DNA of 64,000 nt from CBDCZY01 sp965224745 (GTDB lineage Bacteria > Pseudomonadota > Gammaproteobacteria > Methylococcales > Methylomonadaceae), in NCBI GenBank assembly GCA_965224745.1, contig CBDCZY010000002.1:1178001-1242000 (forward strand), in the 5' to 3' direction. A program made the translations under genes and the position numbers. The stretch's first letter is position 1; each line of letters begins with the position of its first letter. Shown piece after piece: positions 52,327-61,748 of this stretch. Below the pieces are notes generated by a model. It made no database searches. It was not told where the DNA came from and saw only the letters and a list, made by a program, of their open reading frames with translations.

Positions 52327-54384
52327 ATGGATATGCATTTTTTAAAAAACGGACTGCCTAAAGTAAGATTTTGGTTATTTTGGGTGCTGGGTTGTTTCAT
52401 CTTACTCAATATTACTGAAACTCAAGCCTCTGCATTAGAAACTGAAGATATAGCCGATTTAAGTATTGAAGATCTTCTCAATATTGAAGTCACATCTGTA
52501 TCAAAAAAATCTCAAACACTTTCCAATGCGGCCGCAGCGATATACGTAGTTACCAACGAAGATATAAAACGCTCCGGAGCCAGCAATATCCCTGACGCAC
52601 TCAGAATGGTTCCTGGCTTAAATGTGGCTCGAATTGATGCGAATAAATGGGCCATTACATCTCGAGGCTTCAATGGCCGAGTCGCCAACAAACTACTGGT
52701 TCTGATTGATGGACGTAGTGTCTACACTCCTTCATTTTCAGGTGTTTACTGGGAAACCCAGGACACCATGTTGTCTGATATAGATCGAATTGAAGTCATT
52801 CGCGGACCAGGCGCTACTCTGTGGGGAGCGAATGCCGTTAACGGTGTGATTAATATCATCACCAAGCATACAGCCGATACTCAAGGCGCCCAAATCAGCG
52901 TGGGAAGTGGAACCGAGGAAAGAGTCTTTGGTAGCCTGCGTTTTGGCCATAGCATCGGCGAAAAATCGTTTGGTCGAGTTTATCTAAAAGGTTTTAAACG
53001 TGATGAATTCAACTTGCTTGAAGGCGGGAATAGTAATGACGGCTGGGATACGTTAAGAGGCGGTTTCAGAGTGGATTCACAACCCACGCAAGCAGATACA
53101 TTAACCCTTCAGGGAGATATCTATCACGCCAACATTAATCAATTATTAGATTTTCCCATACTAACACCCCCTTTTAGGACTCTGGTGACTGATTCGGCTC
53201 AAACATCCGGTTGGAATTTCCTGTCTAAATGGCACCATACAATATCACCAACGTCTGATTATGACTTGCAGCTATATTATGACCACACTGACCGTAAAGA
53301 ATTTTTTGAAACAGAGAGAACCGAAACCATAGACATTGAGTTTCAGCATCGTTTCTTATTTACCAAACGTAACGACATCCTATGGGGGCTTGGCTATCGA
53401 TTAATTCTTGATGACTTGCATGGCCTTAAAAACATTTCCATAACAGAAAGCAAACGAGATACTCAACTTTTTAGCGGCTTTGTTCAAGATGAAATAACAC
53501 TGATTGATGATCATCTGTGGTTTACCATCGGCAGCAAACTGGAACACAACGATTTTACCGGATTCGAAGTTCAACCCAATGCCAGATTGATGTGGAGTCC
53601 AAATGCTCAGCATAAAATTTGGGCCGCTATTTCGCGGGCCGTCCGAACACCGACTCGGGCTGAACATGATGTTGACACCACTTTAGGCGTTATACCTCCC
53701 ACATCGGCCAACAACCCAGGGCCTTTCCCTGTCAGGGTCCAAGCCACCAACAGCGCAGATTATGACTCCGAACATCTGCTTGCTTATGAACTAGGCTACC
53801 GTTTTTTACCGTCAAAAACGTTATCTTTCGATCTAGCCATGTTCTTTAACCAATATAATCGTCTCAGAAGCAATAACCCGGATAAAACATTATTTGGAAA
53901 TGGCTATGTTGAGCAAACACTCCCCTTCGGCAATGAAAATTCGGGAGAAATTTACGGCACGGAATTAACCGCTATCTGGCACCCTAAAGATTGGTGGCGA
54001 ATGGAATTAGCGTATAGCTTTCTGAAAACCAACCTGACATCAAATAACAACCAAAATACCCAACTAACGCCCAATACAGACCCTCAACACCAAGTTTCTT
54101 TTCGTTCATCTTTCAATATCACAAACACAGTAAATTTTGATGTATGGCTGCGCTATGTTGATGAAATTAGTACAGTATCAACAACTCGCCTGGAAACTCA
54201 ACCAGTACCAGCATACACAACATTGGATGTCAGGTTGGCATGGCAACCTGTTAAAAGCCTTGAATTTTCAATAGTTGGCCAAAACCTGCTCGATAGTAAT
54301 CATCTTGAAACGGTGCAGGAAACCTGGGGACTACCAACTGAAGTCCCACGCGGGATTTATTCAAAACTAAGCTTAAACTTTTAG
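52327..54384 (+). CDS. TonB-dependent outer-membrane receptor
   Basis: About 685-residue receptor. After a signal sequence (FWLFWVLGCFILLNITETQASA) comes the conserved 'DLSIEDLLNIEVTSVSKKSQ' stretch, a plug domain ('AAAIYVVTNEDIKRSGASNIPDALRMVPGLNVARID', 'NGRVANKLLVLIDGRSVYTP', 'RIEVIRGPGATLWGANAVNGVINIITK') and a beta-barrel ending 'LEFSIVGQNLLDSNHLE...GIYSKLSLNF' with terminal Phe. The ligand is unknown; no siderophore or B12 genes are adjacent. First of four tightly spaced genes (gaps 16 and 8 bp, then overlap). A GTG at 52294 is possible, but the ATGs at 52327 and 52333 give a more normal signal peptide. Confidence 0.9.
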   Translation: MDMHFLKNGLPKVRFWLFWVLGCFILLNITETQASALETEDIADLSIEDLLNIEVTSVSKKSQTLSNAAAAIYVVTNEDIKRSGASNIPDALRMVPGLNVARIDANKWAITSRGFNGRVANKLLVLIDGRSVYTPSFSGVYWETQDTMLSDIDRIEVIRGPGATLWGANAVNGVINIITKHTADTQGAQISVGSGTEERVFGSLRFGHSIGEKSFGRVYLKGFKRDEFNLLEGGNSNDGWDTLRGGFRVDSQPTQADTLTLQGDIYHANINQLLDFPILTPPFRTLVTDSAQTSGWNFLSKWHHTISPTSDYDLQLYYDHTDRKEFFETERTETIDIEFQHRFLFTKRNDILWGLGYRLILDDLHGLKNISITESKRDTQLFSGFVQDEITLIDDHLWFTIGSKLEHNDFTGFEVQPNARLMWSPNAQHKIWAAISRAVRTPTRAEHDVDTTLGVIPPTSANNPGPFPVRVQATNSADYDSEHLLAYELGYRFLPSKTLSFDLAMFFNQYNRLRSNNPDKTLFGNGYVEQTLPFGNENSGEIYGTELTAIWHPKDWWRMELAYSFLKTNLTSNNNQNTQLTPNTDPQHQVSFRSSFNITNTVNFDVWLRYVDEISTVSTTRLETQPVPAYTTLDVRLAWQPVKSLEFSIVGQNLLDSNHLETVQETWGLPTEVPRGIYSKLSLNF

Positions 54385-54400
54385 AGAATACCAGCAACCA

Positions 54401-54970
54401 ATGACCTTACCCTCGGTATTTCTAAAATCTAGTAGCTTGAGTTGGAAAATAATCTGTTTAGTCGCGTGCCTTTGTTTTTTTCAGCAAAGCCGGGCTGACA
54501 CGATTCAAGAGTACGCGGTCAAAGCTGCCTTAACACTAAATTTTGCCCGTTTTACCAAATGGCCTGAACACTCGACCCTTAACCACTCAGAAACGATCAA
54601 TTTATGTATTTATGGAGATATTCCGATCGTCAACACATTCTTTCCGCTAAACAATAAGCGAGTCGGGCAAAAAAAACTGGCCATTCAAATATACCGTCTT
54701 TTGGATACCGATCAACAATGCCACATCGTTTATGTGAGCGGTACTAATCGCAAAGAGATAGCAAAGATTTTTGCCGCTGTTGGAAAACAACCTACTCTTA
54801 CGATCGGAGAAATGAATGGTTTTACAGCTGCAGGCGGCATTATTAATTTAGTCACGATAGACAACAAAGTCTCATTCGAGGTCAACTTGACTGCAGCGCA
54901 CTTATCGCAGTTAAAAATTAGCTCCAGGTTGCTTAAATTAGCCACCATCGTCAATCAACCCACCCAATAG
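54401..54970 (+). CDS. YfiR-family periplasmic protein (DUF4154)
   Basis: 189-residue exported protein: signal peptide (IICLVACLCFFQQSRA/D), then the YfiR core 'IQEYAVKAALTLNFARFTKWPEHS', 'INLCIYGDIPIVNTFF', 'CHIVYVSGTNRKEIAKIFAAVGKQPTLTIGEMNGFTAAGGIINLVTIDNKVSFEVNLTAAHLSQLKISSRLLKLA'. Pseudomonas YfiR is a periplasmic repressor of the YfiN diguanylate cyclase. Here its likely partner is the sensor part of the kinase encoded 8 bp downstream, and the receptor upstream could supply the signal. The second cysteine of the YfiR disulphide pairs may be reduced in number (two Cys in the mature part). Confidence 0.88.
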   Translation: MTLPSVFLKSSSLSWKIICLVACLCFFQQSRADTIQEYAVKAALTLNFARFTKWPEHSTLNHSETINLCIYGDIPIVNTFFPLNNKRVGQKKLAIQIYRLLDTDQQCHIVYVSGTNRKEIAKIFAAVGKQPTLTIGEMNGFTAAGGIINLVTIDNKVSFEVNLTAAHLSQLKISSRLLKLATIVNQPTQ

Positions 54971-54978
54971 AAAGAACA

Positions 54979-57948
54979 ATGACTTCATTATTTGCAAAAC
55001 TTCCAATCAGGAAAAAATTGATGAGAATCATGGTTTTAACGGCCGCATTGCCTTTAGTTTTAGCGATGCCCATCATGATTCTAAATCAATTTTATACCGA
55101 ACGTGATGACGCCGCCAAAGAGCTGTTATTTCTGGCTGACGCGATGAGTTGGAACAGTTCTGCCGCTTTAGCTTTCAATGATCCTCAAACCGCTAACGAG
55201 ACGCTGGCTGTGTTAAAAACCAAACCAGGGATTATCTCTGCTTACTTATATAACAATAAAGGCACAGTCTTTGGTACTTACAAATCGGCCAATAACCAAT
55301 CAAATAGACAGCAAAAAATCAATGTACGGGCTATATTCGAGAAAAATCCAGATGCCCTAAGAGGCTTCAGTCTGGGTCGTAGTCTTTTTGAAAAAAATCT
55401 GTTGGCATTTAAGCAAAAATTTTTACCGCAAAGCCAAATACCTGAGCGCCAAGATAATATTGAAAAAGTCTATCTGTATGATGAAGAAAATAACCTCCAT
55501 TTGTTTCGCCAAATTTCTCTGGATGGCGAAAAAATGGGTGCAATCCACCTGATTGATAACCTAAGTAAACTTGATCAATCACTGCAAAGCTATTATTTAA
55601 TCACGGCTTTTATTTTCATTTTTTCATTAATTATCGTCTTCTTTCTATCCTCCCGCTTTCAACGTATTTTTACACATCCTTTGCTGGAATTGATGAGAGC
55701 CATGAAAGCAATCACTATTGCCAAAGAGTATTCGACAAGAGTGCCTGCCAATCACCATGACGAATTCGGCTCATTAGCAGCCGTATTCAACGGCATGATC
55801 AACGAAGTACAAATTCGTGATACTGAGCTGGCTAATCATCGAAGACACCTCGAAGATCAAGTCGCTTTGAGAACGGCTCAACTTTTAGATAAAAATCATG
55901 AACTGGAAAAAGCCATCAACGAAGCTTTAATGGCTAAAGAAAAAGCAGAGGCGGCAAATAAAGCCAAAAGTGAATTTTTAGCCACCATGAGCCATGAAAT
56001 ACGCACACCGATGAATGGTGTTCTGGGAATGATTGAATTATTACTCAGTACTGACCTAATGACACAGCAGCGCCGGTTTGCTACAACCATTCAAAATTCT
56101 GGCCTCTCTTTGCTTGAAATTATCAATGACCTACTCGATTTTTCTAAAATAGAAGCCGGTAAACTTGAACTTGACCTGCACCCCTTCAATTTTCGAGAAA
56201 TGATTGAAGAATCCGTCGAGCTGCTGTCCGAACAAGCACACGGTAAAGGTATCGAGTTAAACACCGTGTTGCCACCTGACCTTCCAGACATTATTGAAGG
56301 CGACTCGACACGGTTCCGTCAAATCGTTTTTAATTTGATCAGTAACGCTTTGAAATTCACTAAGCGAGGCGAAGTCGTCGTTAGAGTGGAGACGCTAGCC
56401 CACCTGGATAACAACGATATCCAGCTCAAAATTTCTGTCCAAGACACTGGCATCGGTATTTCGAGTAAGGCTAAAGCCTATATCTTCAATGCTTTCTCGC
56501 AAGCGGATAATTCAACGACTCGAAAATATGGTGGAACTGGACTCGGGCTGGCGATTTGCCATCAATTAGTCGCATTAATGGGCGGTGTGATGCACGTCGA
56601 AAGCAAGGAAAACAAAGGCTCTACATTTTCGTTTACTATTAAGTTAAAACTTCAACCAATCGATACACAACCCATTCAAGAAAAAGCCAGCGTTGAGTTA
56701 TTATCAGGCTTAAAAGCACTAGTTGTAGATGATAATGCTACCAGCCAGGAGTTATTATCGTTACAGATGTCAGCTTGGGGCATAGAGACTATCAGCGCTT
56801 TCAAAGGTCAAGAAGCGATTAATTTACTGAATCAGTCAAGTAAACTCAATGACCCCTTTGACATCGCTATCTTAGATTGGAAAATGCCGGAAATGAATGG
56901 TATTGAATTAGCTAATATTCTTTATGCTGATCCGCAATTTTCTGAACTTAAGTTGGTCATGCTTAGTTCAGCCGCTTTCGATGAAGAAACAACCGAATCC
57001 CTGACCGCCGGAGTCAAACAATATTTAAGAAAACCTATAAAAAAAGCTGAACTACTCAATTGCCTTATCAATTTGATACAGGATAAACCAACCCATTCAT
57101 CAAATTCAGCACTCATTAAAACCAAAGCAACTAAATCACTGCAAACCCCACGCATCTTGCTTGCTGAAGATAATCCAATCAATCAGGAAGTTGCTTTGAC
57201 GATGTTACGCAATATGGGGTGTGACATTAAGGTGGCTGGAAACGGCTTGGAAGCACTAACGGCATTTAAAGAAAATCAATACGACTTAGTCTTAATGGAT
57301 TGTAATATGCCGAAAATGGATGGTTTCACTGCAGCTAATGAAATACGCCAACATGAAAAAAACCACACCAAATCTATCCAGATACCCATCATTGCTTTGA
57401 CTGCAGATGTGCAAAAAGGCATAAAGGAGAATTGTATTAAATCAGGAATGAATGATTATTTAAGCAAACCATTTAGCGCGAATCAATTGCAAAAAATGGC
57501 TGAAAAATGGCTTATTTCAGCTGTGCCAAACATATCAAAAGAAGAAACGCCAGCACCACAGCAGAGAAAAATACTCAGAGAAAAAAGTTCTGTTATCGAT
57601 AAAAAAGCATTGGATAAAATTAAAGCACTACAAAAAAACGGATCTTCTGCTTTACTTAATAGAATAATTAAACTTTACCTGGATGATACACCAAATCTTG
57701 TCCAAAACATGACAATAGCACTAAAACAAAACGACAGAGCAGCCTTGAATACAGCAGCTCATAGCTTAAAGTCTAGTAGCGCAAACGTTGGCGCCATGCA
57801 ATTGGCCGCATTATGTCGGGAATTAGAAGAAATAGGTAAACACCAGCAGCCAATTGATGCCATGCAATATATAGATTTATTAGCTTCCGAGCATCGTGCC
57901 GCCAAGGTGGCGCTTACTTTTGAATTAAAAGAGGATGTTCATGCTTAA
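54979..57948 (+). CDS. Hybrid sensor histidine kinase, CHASE8-HAMP-HisKA-HATPase-REC-REC-HPt
   Basis: 989-residue membrane kinase of BarA-like layout. Helix 1 about 15-37; periplasmic CHASE8-type sensor ('AMSWNSSAALAFNDPQTANETLAVLKTKPGI'); helix 2 about 206-228; HAMP about 229-283; coiled coil; HisKA with His339 ('SEFLATMSHEIRTPMNGVLGM'); HATPase ('NLISNALKFTKRGEV', 'DTGIGIS', 'GTGLGLAI'); receiver 1 with Asp633 ('AILDWKMPEMNG'); receiver 2 with Asp774 ('LMDCNMPKMDG'); HPt with His928 ('AAHSLKSSSANVGA'). All phosphotransfer residues are present. The natural target is the receiver of the next gene, which overlaps this stop. CHASE8 sensors often pair with YfiR-type proteins, fitting the operon. 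Confidence 0.92.
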   Translation: MTSLFAKLPIRKKLMRIMVLTAALPLVLAMPIMILNQFYTERDDAAKELLFLADAMSWNSSAALAFNDPQTANETLAVLKTKPGIISAYLYNNKGTVFGTYKSANNQSNRQQKINVRAIFEKNPDALRGFSLGRSLFEKNLLAFKQKFLPQSQIPERQDNIEKVYLYDEENNLHLFRQISLDGEKMGAIHLIDNLSKLDQSLQSYYLITAFIFIFSLIIVFFLSSRFQRIFTHPLLELMRAMKAITIAKEYSTRVPANHHDEFGSLAAVFNGMINEVQIRDTELANHRRHLEDQVALRTAQLLDKNHELEKAINEALMAKEKAEAANKAKSEFLATMSHEIRTPMNGVLGMIELLLSTDLMTQQRRFATTIQNSGLSLLEIINDLLDFSKIEAGKLELDLHPFNFREMIEESVELLSEQAHGKGIELNTVLPPDLPDIIEGDSTRFRQIVFNLISNALKFTKRGEVVVRVETLAHLDNNDIQLKISVQDTGIGISSKAKAYIFNAFSQADNSTTRKYGGTGLGLAICHQLVALMGGVMHVESKENKGSTFSFTIKLKLQPIDTQPIQEKASVELLSGLKALVVDDNATSQELLSLQMSAWGIETISAFKGQEAINLLNQSSKLNDPFDIAILDWKMPEMNGIELANILYADPQFSELKLVMLSSAAFDEETTESLTAGVKQYLRKPIKKAELLNCLINLIQDKPTHSSNSALIKTKATKSLQTPRILLAEDNPINQEVALTMLRNMGCDIKVAGNGLEALTAFKENQYDLVLMDCNMPKMDGFTAANEIRQHEKNHTKSIQIPIIALTADVQKGIKENCIKSGMNDYLSKPFSANQLQKMAEKWLISAVPNISKEETPAPQQRKILREKSSVIDKKALDKIKALQKNGSSALLNRIIKLYLDDTPNLVQNMTIALKQNDRAALNTAAHSLKSSSANVGAMQLAALCRELEEIGKHQQPIDAMQYIDLLASEHRAAKVALTFELKEDVHA

Positions 57949-60088
57949 TCGGGATAACGACAAGCCTTACACCATTTTGGTGGTAGATGATGACTTGATG
58001 GTACGCATTCTGATGCGTGAATCGTTTGAGCAAGACAGTCTTCTCGTAGTAGAAGCAGAAAACGGTGCCGAAGCACTAAAGTTCTTTGAAAACAACGACC
58101 CTGACCTCGTGCTTATGGATGTCAACATGCCGGAGATGGATGGTTTTACGGCTTGTTTAAAAATGCGAAACCATCCAAAAGGCAAAGACCTGCCGATTGT
58201 ATTAGTCACTGGTTTAGATGATATCGATTCTATTCGCAATGCCTTTGAAGCAGGCGCTACCGACTTTATCACCAAACCCGTTAATTGGCCGATCCTGAAC
58301 CATAGAGTCCGCTATTTACTTCGCGGTAAAGAAACAATGCACGCTCTGCGGCAAAGCGAAAACAGATTAAGTCAGGCACAACGTATTGCGAAGTTTGGCA
58401 ACTGGGAATGGGACCTTAAAACTAACTCACTGTATTGGTCAGATGAAATTTACCGTATATTAAGACTCAATCCCGATGAGTATAAACCTTCTATCGAAGA
58501 TTTTTTAAGAATGATTAGGAGTGAAGATCGTGATTTAGTTAAGGACAGTTTAAACAGTGTAGCCGACCAGCAAACAGCTCTCAGTGTCGATTACCAAATC
58601 ACGCTCCCCAATAAAACGGAGCGATCGCTGCATCAACAAGGGGAAGTATTCTTTGACGACTATGGTCATCCGCAAAGAATGTACGGCACGATTCAAGACA
58701 TCAGCGAACGCAAAAAAACCGAGGAGCAAATCCGTTTCTTGGCATATTTTGATGTGCTTACCGGCTTACCTAATCGTCAACTATTCAAAGAGTACGCCAC
58801 CCAAGCTTTAGCTCAAGCACAACAGAAACAAGAAAAAGTGGGCCTTATTTATCTGGATCTGGATCAATTTAAACGCATTAATGACACACTTGGGCATACG
58901 GCCGGTGATGAATTATTGGTCACCATTGCTAACTTTTTGAAAGATAGTCTAAGAGCTTCCGATATTACCGCCAAACTCAATATTAACGAGTTCTCTACAC
59001 AACCACTCTCCAGATTAGGGGGTGATGAATTTACTATTCTGCTACCTGGCTTGATCGACAACCATCAAGCAGCTTCGGTTGCCAAACGTATTATGAAACG
59101 GCTAAATCAGCCGATCCGCATCGAAGATCAAGAATTCTATGTGACCAGCAGCATGGGCATTGCCATCTATCCTGAAGATGGCAATAGTCTGGAAGCCTTG
59201 TTAAAAAATGCCGATACGGCCATGTATCACGCTAAAGAAGATGGCCGAAATGCGTATAGTTTTTATGCGAAAAAAATGAGCTTTCGAACGATCGAGCGGC
59301 TAGGGCTGGAAGCAAAACTTAAAAAAGCCTTGGAAAAAGATCAACTGATATTACACTACCAGCCACAAGTCGACTCTATCACCCGCGAGCTAATCGGTTT
59401 GGAGGCACTAGTTCGCTGGGCTGACCCGCAAAAAGGACTGATCCCTCCAGGCCAATTTATCCCTATCGCAGAAGAAACAGGATTAATTTTACCTATAGGT
59501 AACAGAGTTCTCGAAATCGCATGCGCTCAAGCAAAAGCCTGGCAGAAAAATGGTTATCATCCAATACCAATCAGTGTCAATATCTCCAGCCACCAGTTTC
59601 AACAACAAAACTTACTAGAAACTGTACAACAAGCTCTGCACACGAGCGGGTTAAAACCAGAGTATCTAGAACTTGAACTGACTGAAAGTGCTGTCATGCA
59701 CAATGTTGAAAAAACCATTGCAACCTTACAGAATTTAAAGAAGATTGGCTTAAAGCTTTCCATTGATGACTTTGGAACCGGCTATTCATCAATGAGTTAT
59801 CTGAAACGATTCCCATTGGATACACTCAAAATTGATCGTAGTTTTGTTAAAGACATTACGACTGACCCCAACGACGCCGCCATTATCAAAGCAATCGTTG
59901 CCTTATCTAAAAGCCTGGGGTTAAAAACCATTGCCGAAGGGGTTGAAACCGAAGAACAAGCAAATTTTATAACGCAAGAGGGCTGCGATCAGATACAAGG
60001 CTACCTGATCAGTAAACCATTACCAACAGATCAAATTACCGCATTTTTTAAAAGAAACCCGCTCGAAGAATTATCTCTTAGTGTTTAA
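57941..60088 (+). CDS. Response regulator REC-PAS-GGDEF-EAL (c-di-GMP turnover)
   Basis: About 715 residues. Receiver (about 1-120, phospho-Asp about residue 60, 'LMDVNMPEMDG'), PAS/PAC ('AQRIAKFGNWEWDLKTNSLYWSDEIYRIL' ... 'MYGTIQDISERKKTEEQ'), GGDEF (about 260-430, 'DVLTGLPNRQLF', 'RLGGDEFTIL') and EAL (about 445-700, 'LIGLEALVRWADPQKG', 'ELELTESAVM', 'IDDFGTGYSSMSYLKRFPLDTLKID', 'AEGVETEEQ'). Both catalytic motifs look intact. About 14 extra residues separate RASD from RLGGDEF, so the usual RxxD inhibitory spacing is absent. The ATG at 57941 has AGAGG 6 bases before it and overlaps the kinase stop; 57935 is an alternative. It is the likely output of the kinase phosphorelay. Confidence 0.92.
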   Translation: MLNRDNDKPYTILVVDDDLMVRILMRESFEQDSLLVVEAENGAEALKFFENNDPDLVLMDVNMPEMDGFTACLKMRNHPKGKDLPIVLVTGLDDIDSIRNAFEAGATDFITKPVNWPILNHRVRYLLRGKETMHALRQSENRLSQAQRIAKFGNWEWDLKTNSLYWSDEIYRILRLNPDEYKPSIEDFLRMIRSEDRDLVKDSLNSVADQQTALSVDYQITLPNKTERSLHQQGEVFFDDYGHPQRMYGTIQDISERKKTEEQIRFLAYFDVLTGLPNRQLFKEYATQALAQAQQKQEKVGLIYLDLDQFKRINDTLGHTAGDELLVTIANFLKDSLRASDITAKLNINEFSTQPLSRLGGDEFTILLPGLIDNHQAASVAKRIMKRLNQPIRIEDQEFYVTSSMGIAIYPEDGNSLEALLKNADTAMYHAKEDGRNAYSFYAKKMSFRTIERLGLEAKLKKALEKDQLILHYQPQVDSITRELIGLEALVRWADPQKGLIPPGQFIPIAEETGLILPIGNRVLEIACAQAKAWQKNGYHPIPISVNISSHQFQQQNLLETVQQALHTSGLKPEYLELELTESAVMHNVEKTIATLQNLKKIGLKLSIDDFGTGYSSMSYLKRFPLDTLKIDRSFVKDITTDPNDAAIIKAIVALSKSLGLKTIAEGVETEEQANFITQEGCDQIQGYLISKPLPTDQITAFFKRNPLEELSLSV

Positions 60089-60579
60089 ACAAGTACTTTG
60101 TTTTAATCAATCATGGCAAGTTAAATCGCCTTGCTTTGATTGCTCTCACCGACAACAACAATAAATTATACTTCACGCGGCCATGGATGCGTGAAGTATA
60201 CCAAGGCATCACAAAAAAACTCTCGAAAACCGGCTTCCTACTCACCAGAAATATCCATGCTGTTATCCCCAAAACAGTCATAATTTAACCAACTTTAGGG
60301 CAATGGCAACTTATAAGATTACCGTGATAATCATAAATAACGAGTAAACCGAGAGCGCAATAAAATATACCGCTCCCAATAAAACAGTATTTATCCCATT
60401 TCTCAGAAAGTGTCTCTACTGCTGAACAATCTCACACTAGATCTGATCATCAGCTAAAGTTTTTTCTATTTTTGCTGTATTCTTTGCAACCGTAATGTTT
60501 TTTTACCTGTATAAAATCAGACTAAGATCGAACTATTCTTCCCTGACCTGTATCTAAATATTAGAACCTAACAACACTG
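60089..60579. other. Intergenic region between the c-di-GMP operon and rnd
   Basis: 491-bp AT-rich gap. Apart from the short palindrome at 60166-60200 no gene, tRNA or T-tract terminator was recognised. The rnd promoter should lie in the last 100 bases. Confidence 0.45.
60166..60200. repeat. Short palindrome made of the terminal repeats of the 22866-23029 element
   Basis: TTATACTTCACGCGGCCATG followed by GATGCGTGAAGTATA forms a perfect 11-bp stem ATACTTCACGC/GCGTGAAGTAT. The left half equals the end of the 164-bp element at 22866 (TTATACTTCACGCG). It looks like the two ends joined without the interior. Position is 80 bp after the GGDEF/EAL gene. Confidence 0.7.
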
Positions 60580-61743
60580 ATGACCGACATTCAATTCATT
60601 GATAACCCTGAAAAACTGGAATCCTTCTGCCAGCAGTTAAAACCTAGTCCGTGGTTGGCTATTGATACCGAATTTTTGAGAGAGAAAACCTACTATCCTA
60701 TATTCTGCTTAATGCAGATTGCTACGCCTGATGTCGTAGGCTGTATTGATCCATTGACCATTCCTTCTCTTGACCCAATGTTTGACATTTTGTTTGATAC
60801 TTCTAAAGTTAAAGTTTTTCACTCAGGTCGTCAGGATTTAGAAATCATCTATCAATTGTCCGGTAAAGTACCATCACCCTTGTTTGATACTCAAATAGCA
60901 GCGCCTTTATTGGGGCAACAAACGAATGCGGGCTATGGTTCATTAGTCTCCCATTTGTTAAACATTAATCTCAGTAAAACTCATACCAGAACCGACTGGA
61001 GTCAACGCCCTCTAAGTCAAGAACAACTCAATTATGCGGCTGACGATGTAATTTACCTGGGTAAAATCTATCTAATAATGCAAGAACAACTTCAACGCTT
61101 GGGCAGGGCAGGCTGGTTGGAAGATGATTTTCTCCAATTAGCAAACTCCGAACTGTATAAAACCTCACCTGAAGATGCTTGGCATAGAATTAAAAGTAAA
61201 AACAAATTAACAGAGAAACAACTTTCTATTATCCAAGTACTGAGTCATTGGCGGGAACAAACAGCGCAATCAGAAAATCGGCCCAGAAACTGGCTCATCA
61301 AAGATGAAACTATTTTAGATATGGCCAAAATCCAACCCACTAGCACCAAAGATTTATTCAAGCTTCGCGGCCTTAATGAAAGAACCATTAAGCGTCATGG
61401 ATCCAAACTTTGTGAATTAGTGAGACAAGGTCAACTACAGCCTCCGAAATCTTTTACACAAAAACGAAAATCAAATCCCAAAACACCAAACCAAGAGGCT
61501 GTTTTAGATATACTTAGCGCATTTGTTCGCATCAAAGCGGATGAACATTCTATAAACCCTGCTTCATTAGCTTCTCGAAAAGACTTAGAAAAATTTTTAT
61601 TGGACAGCAACAATAATCCAATTACAAAAGGCTGGAGAAATTCACTGGTCGGCCAAGAACTTAAAGCTATTATCAATGGTCAATACTCTATATTGATTAA
61701 CCAAGGTCAAATCAAGTTAAGCCCACTTCAAAACGAAGGATAA
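60580..61743 (+). CDS. rnd: Ribonuclease D
   Basis: 387-residue 3'-5' exonuclease for tRNA 3' maturation. The DEDDy exonuclease domain has 'WLAIDTEFLREKTY' (Exo I, D and E), 'VKVFHSGRQDLEII' (Exo II, D) and 'LNYAADDVIYLGKIY' (Exo III, D and Y). Two HRDC domains follow ('EKQLSIIQVLSHWREQTAQSENRPRNWLIKDETILDMAKIQP' and the region after 'QEAVLDILSAFVRIKADEHSINPASLASRKDLEKFL'). Length is normal (E. coli Rnd 375). The DUF4136 lipoprotein gene starts 5 bp after its stop. Confidence 0.93.
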   Translation: MTDIQFIDNPEKLESFCQQLKPSPWLAIDTEFLREKTYYPIFCLMQIATPDVVGCIDPLTIPSLDPMFDILFDTSKVKVFHSGRQDLEIIYQLSGKVPSPLFDTQIAAPLLGQQTNAGYGSLVSHLLNINLSKTHTRTDWSQRPLSQEQLNYAADDVIYLGKIYLIMQEQLQRLGRAGWLEDDFLQLANSELYKTSPEDAWHRIKSKNKLTEKQLSIIQVLSHWREQTAQSENRPRNWLIKDETILDMAKIQPTSTKDLFKLRGLNERTIKRHGSKLCELVRQGQLQPPKSFTQKRKSNPKTPNQEAVLDILSAFVRIKADEHSINPASLASRKDLEKFLLDSNNNPITKGWRNSLVGQELKAIINGQYSILINQGQIKLSPLQNEG

Positions 61744-61748
61744 TATAT

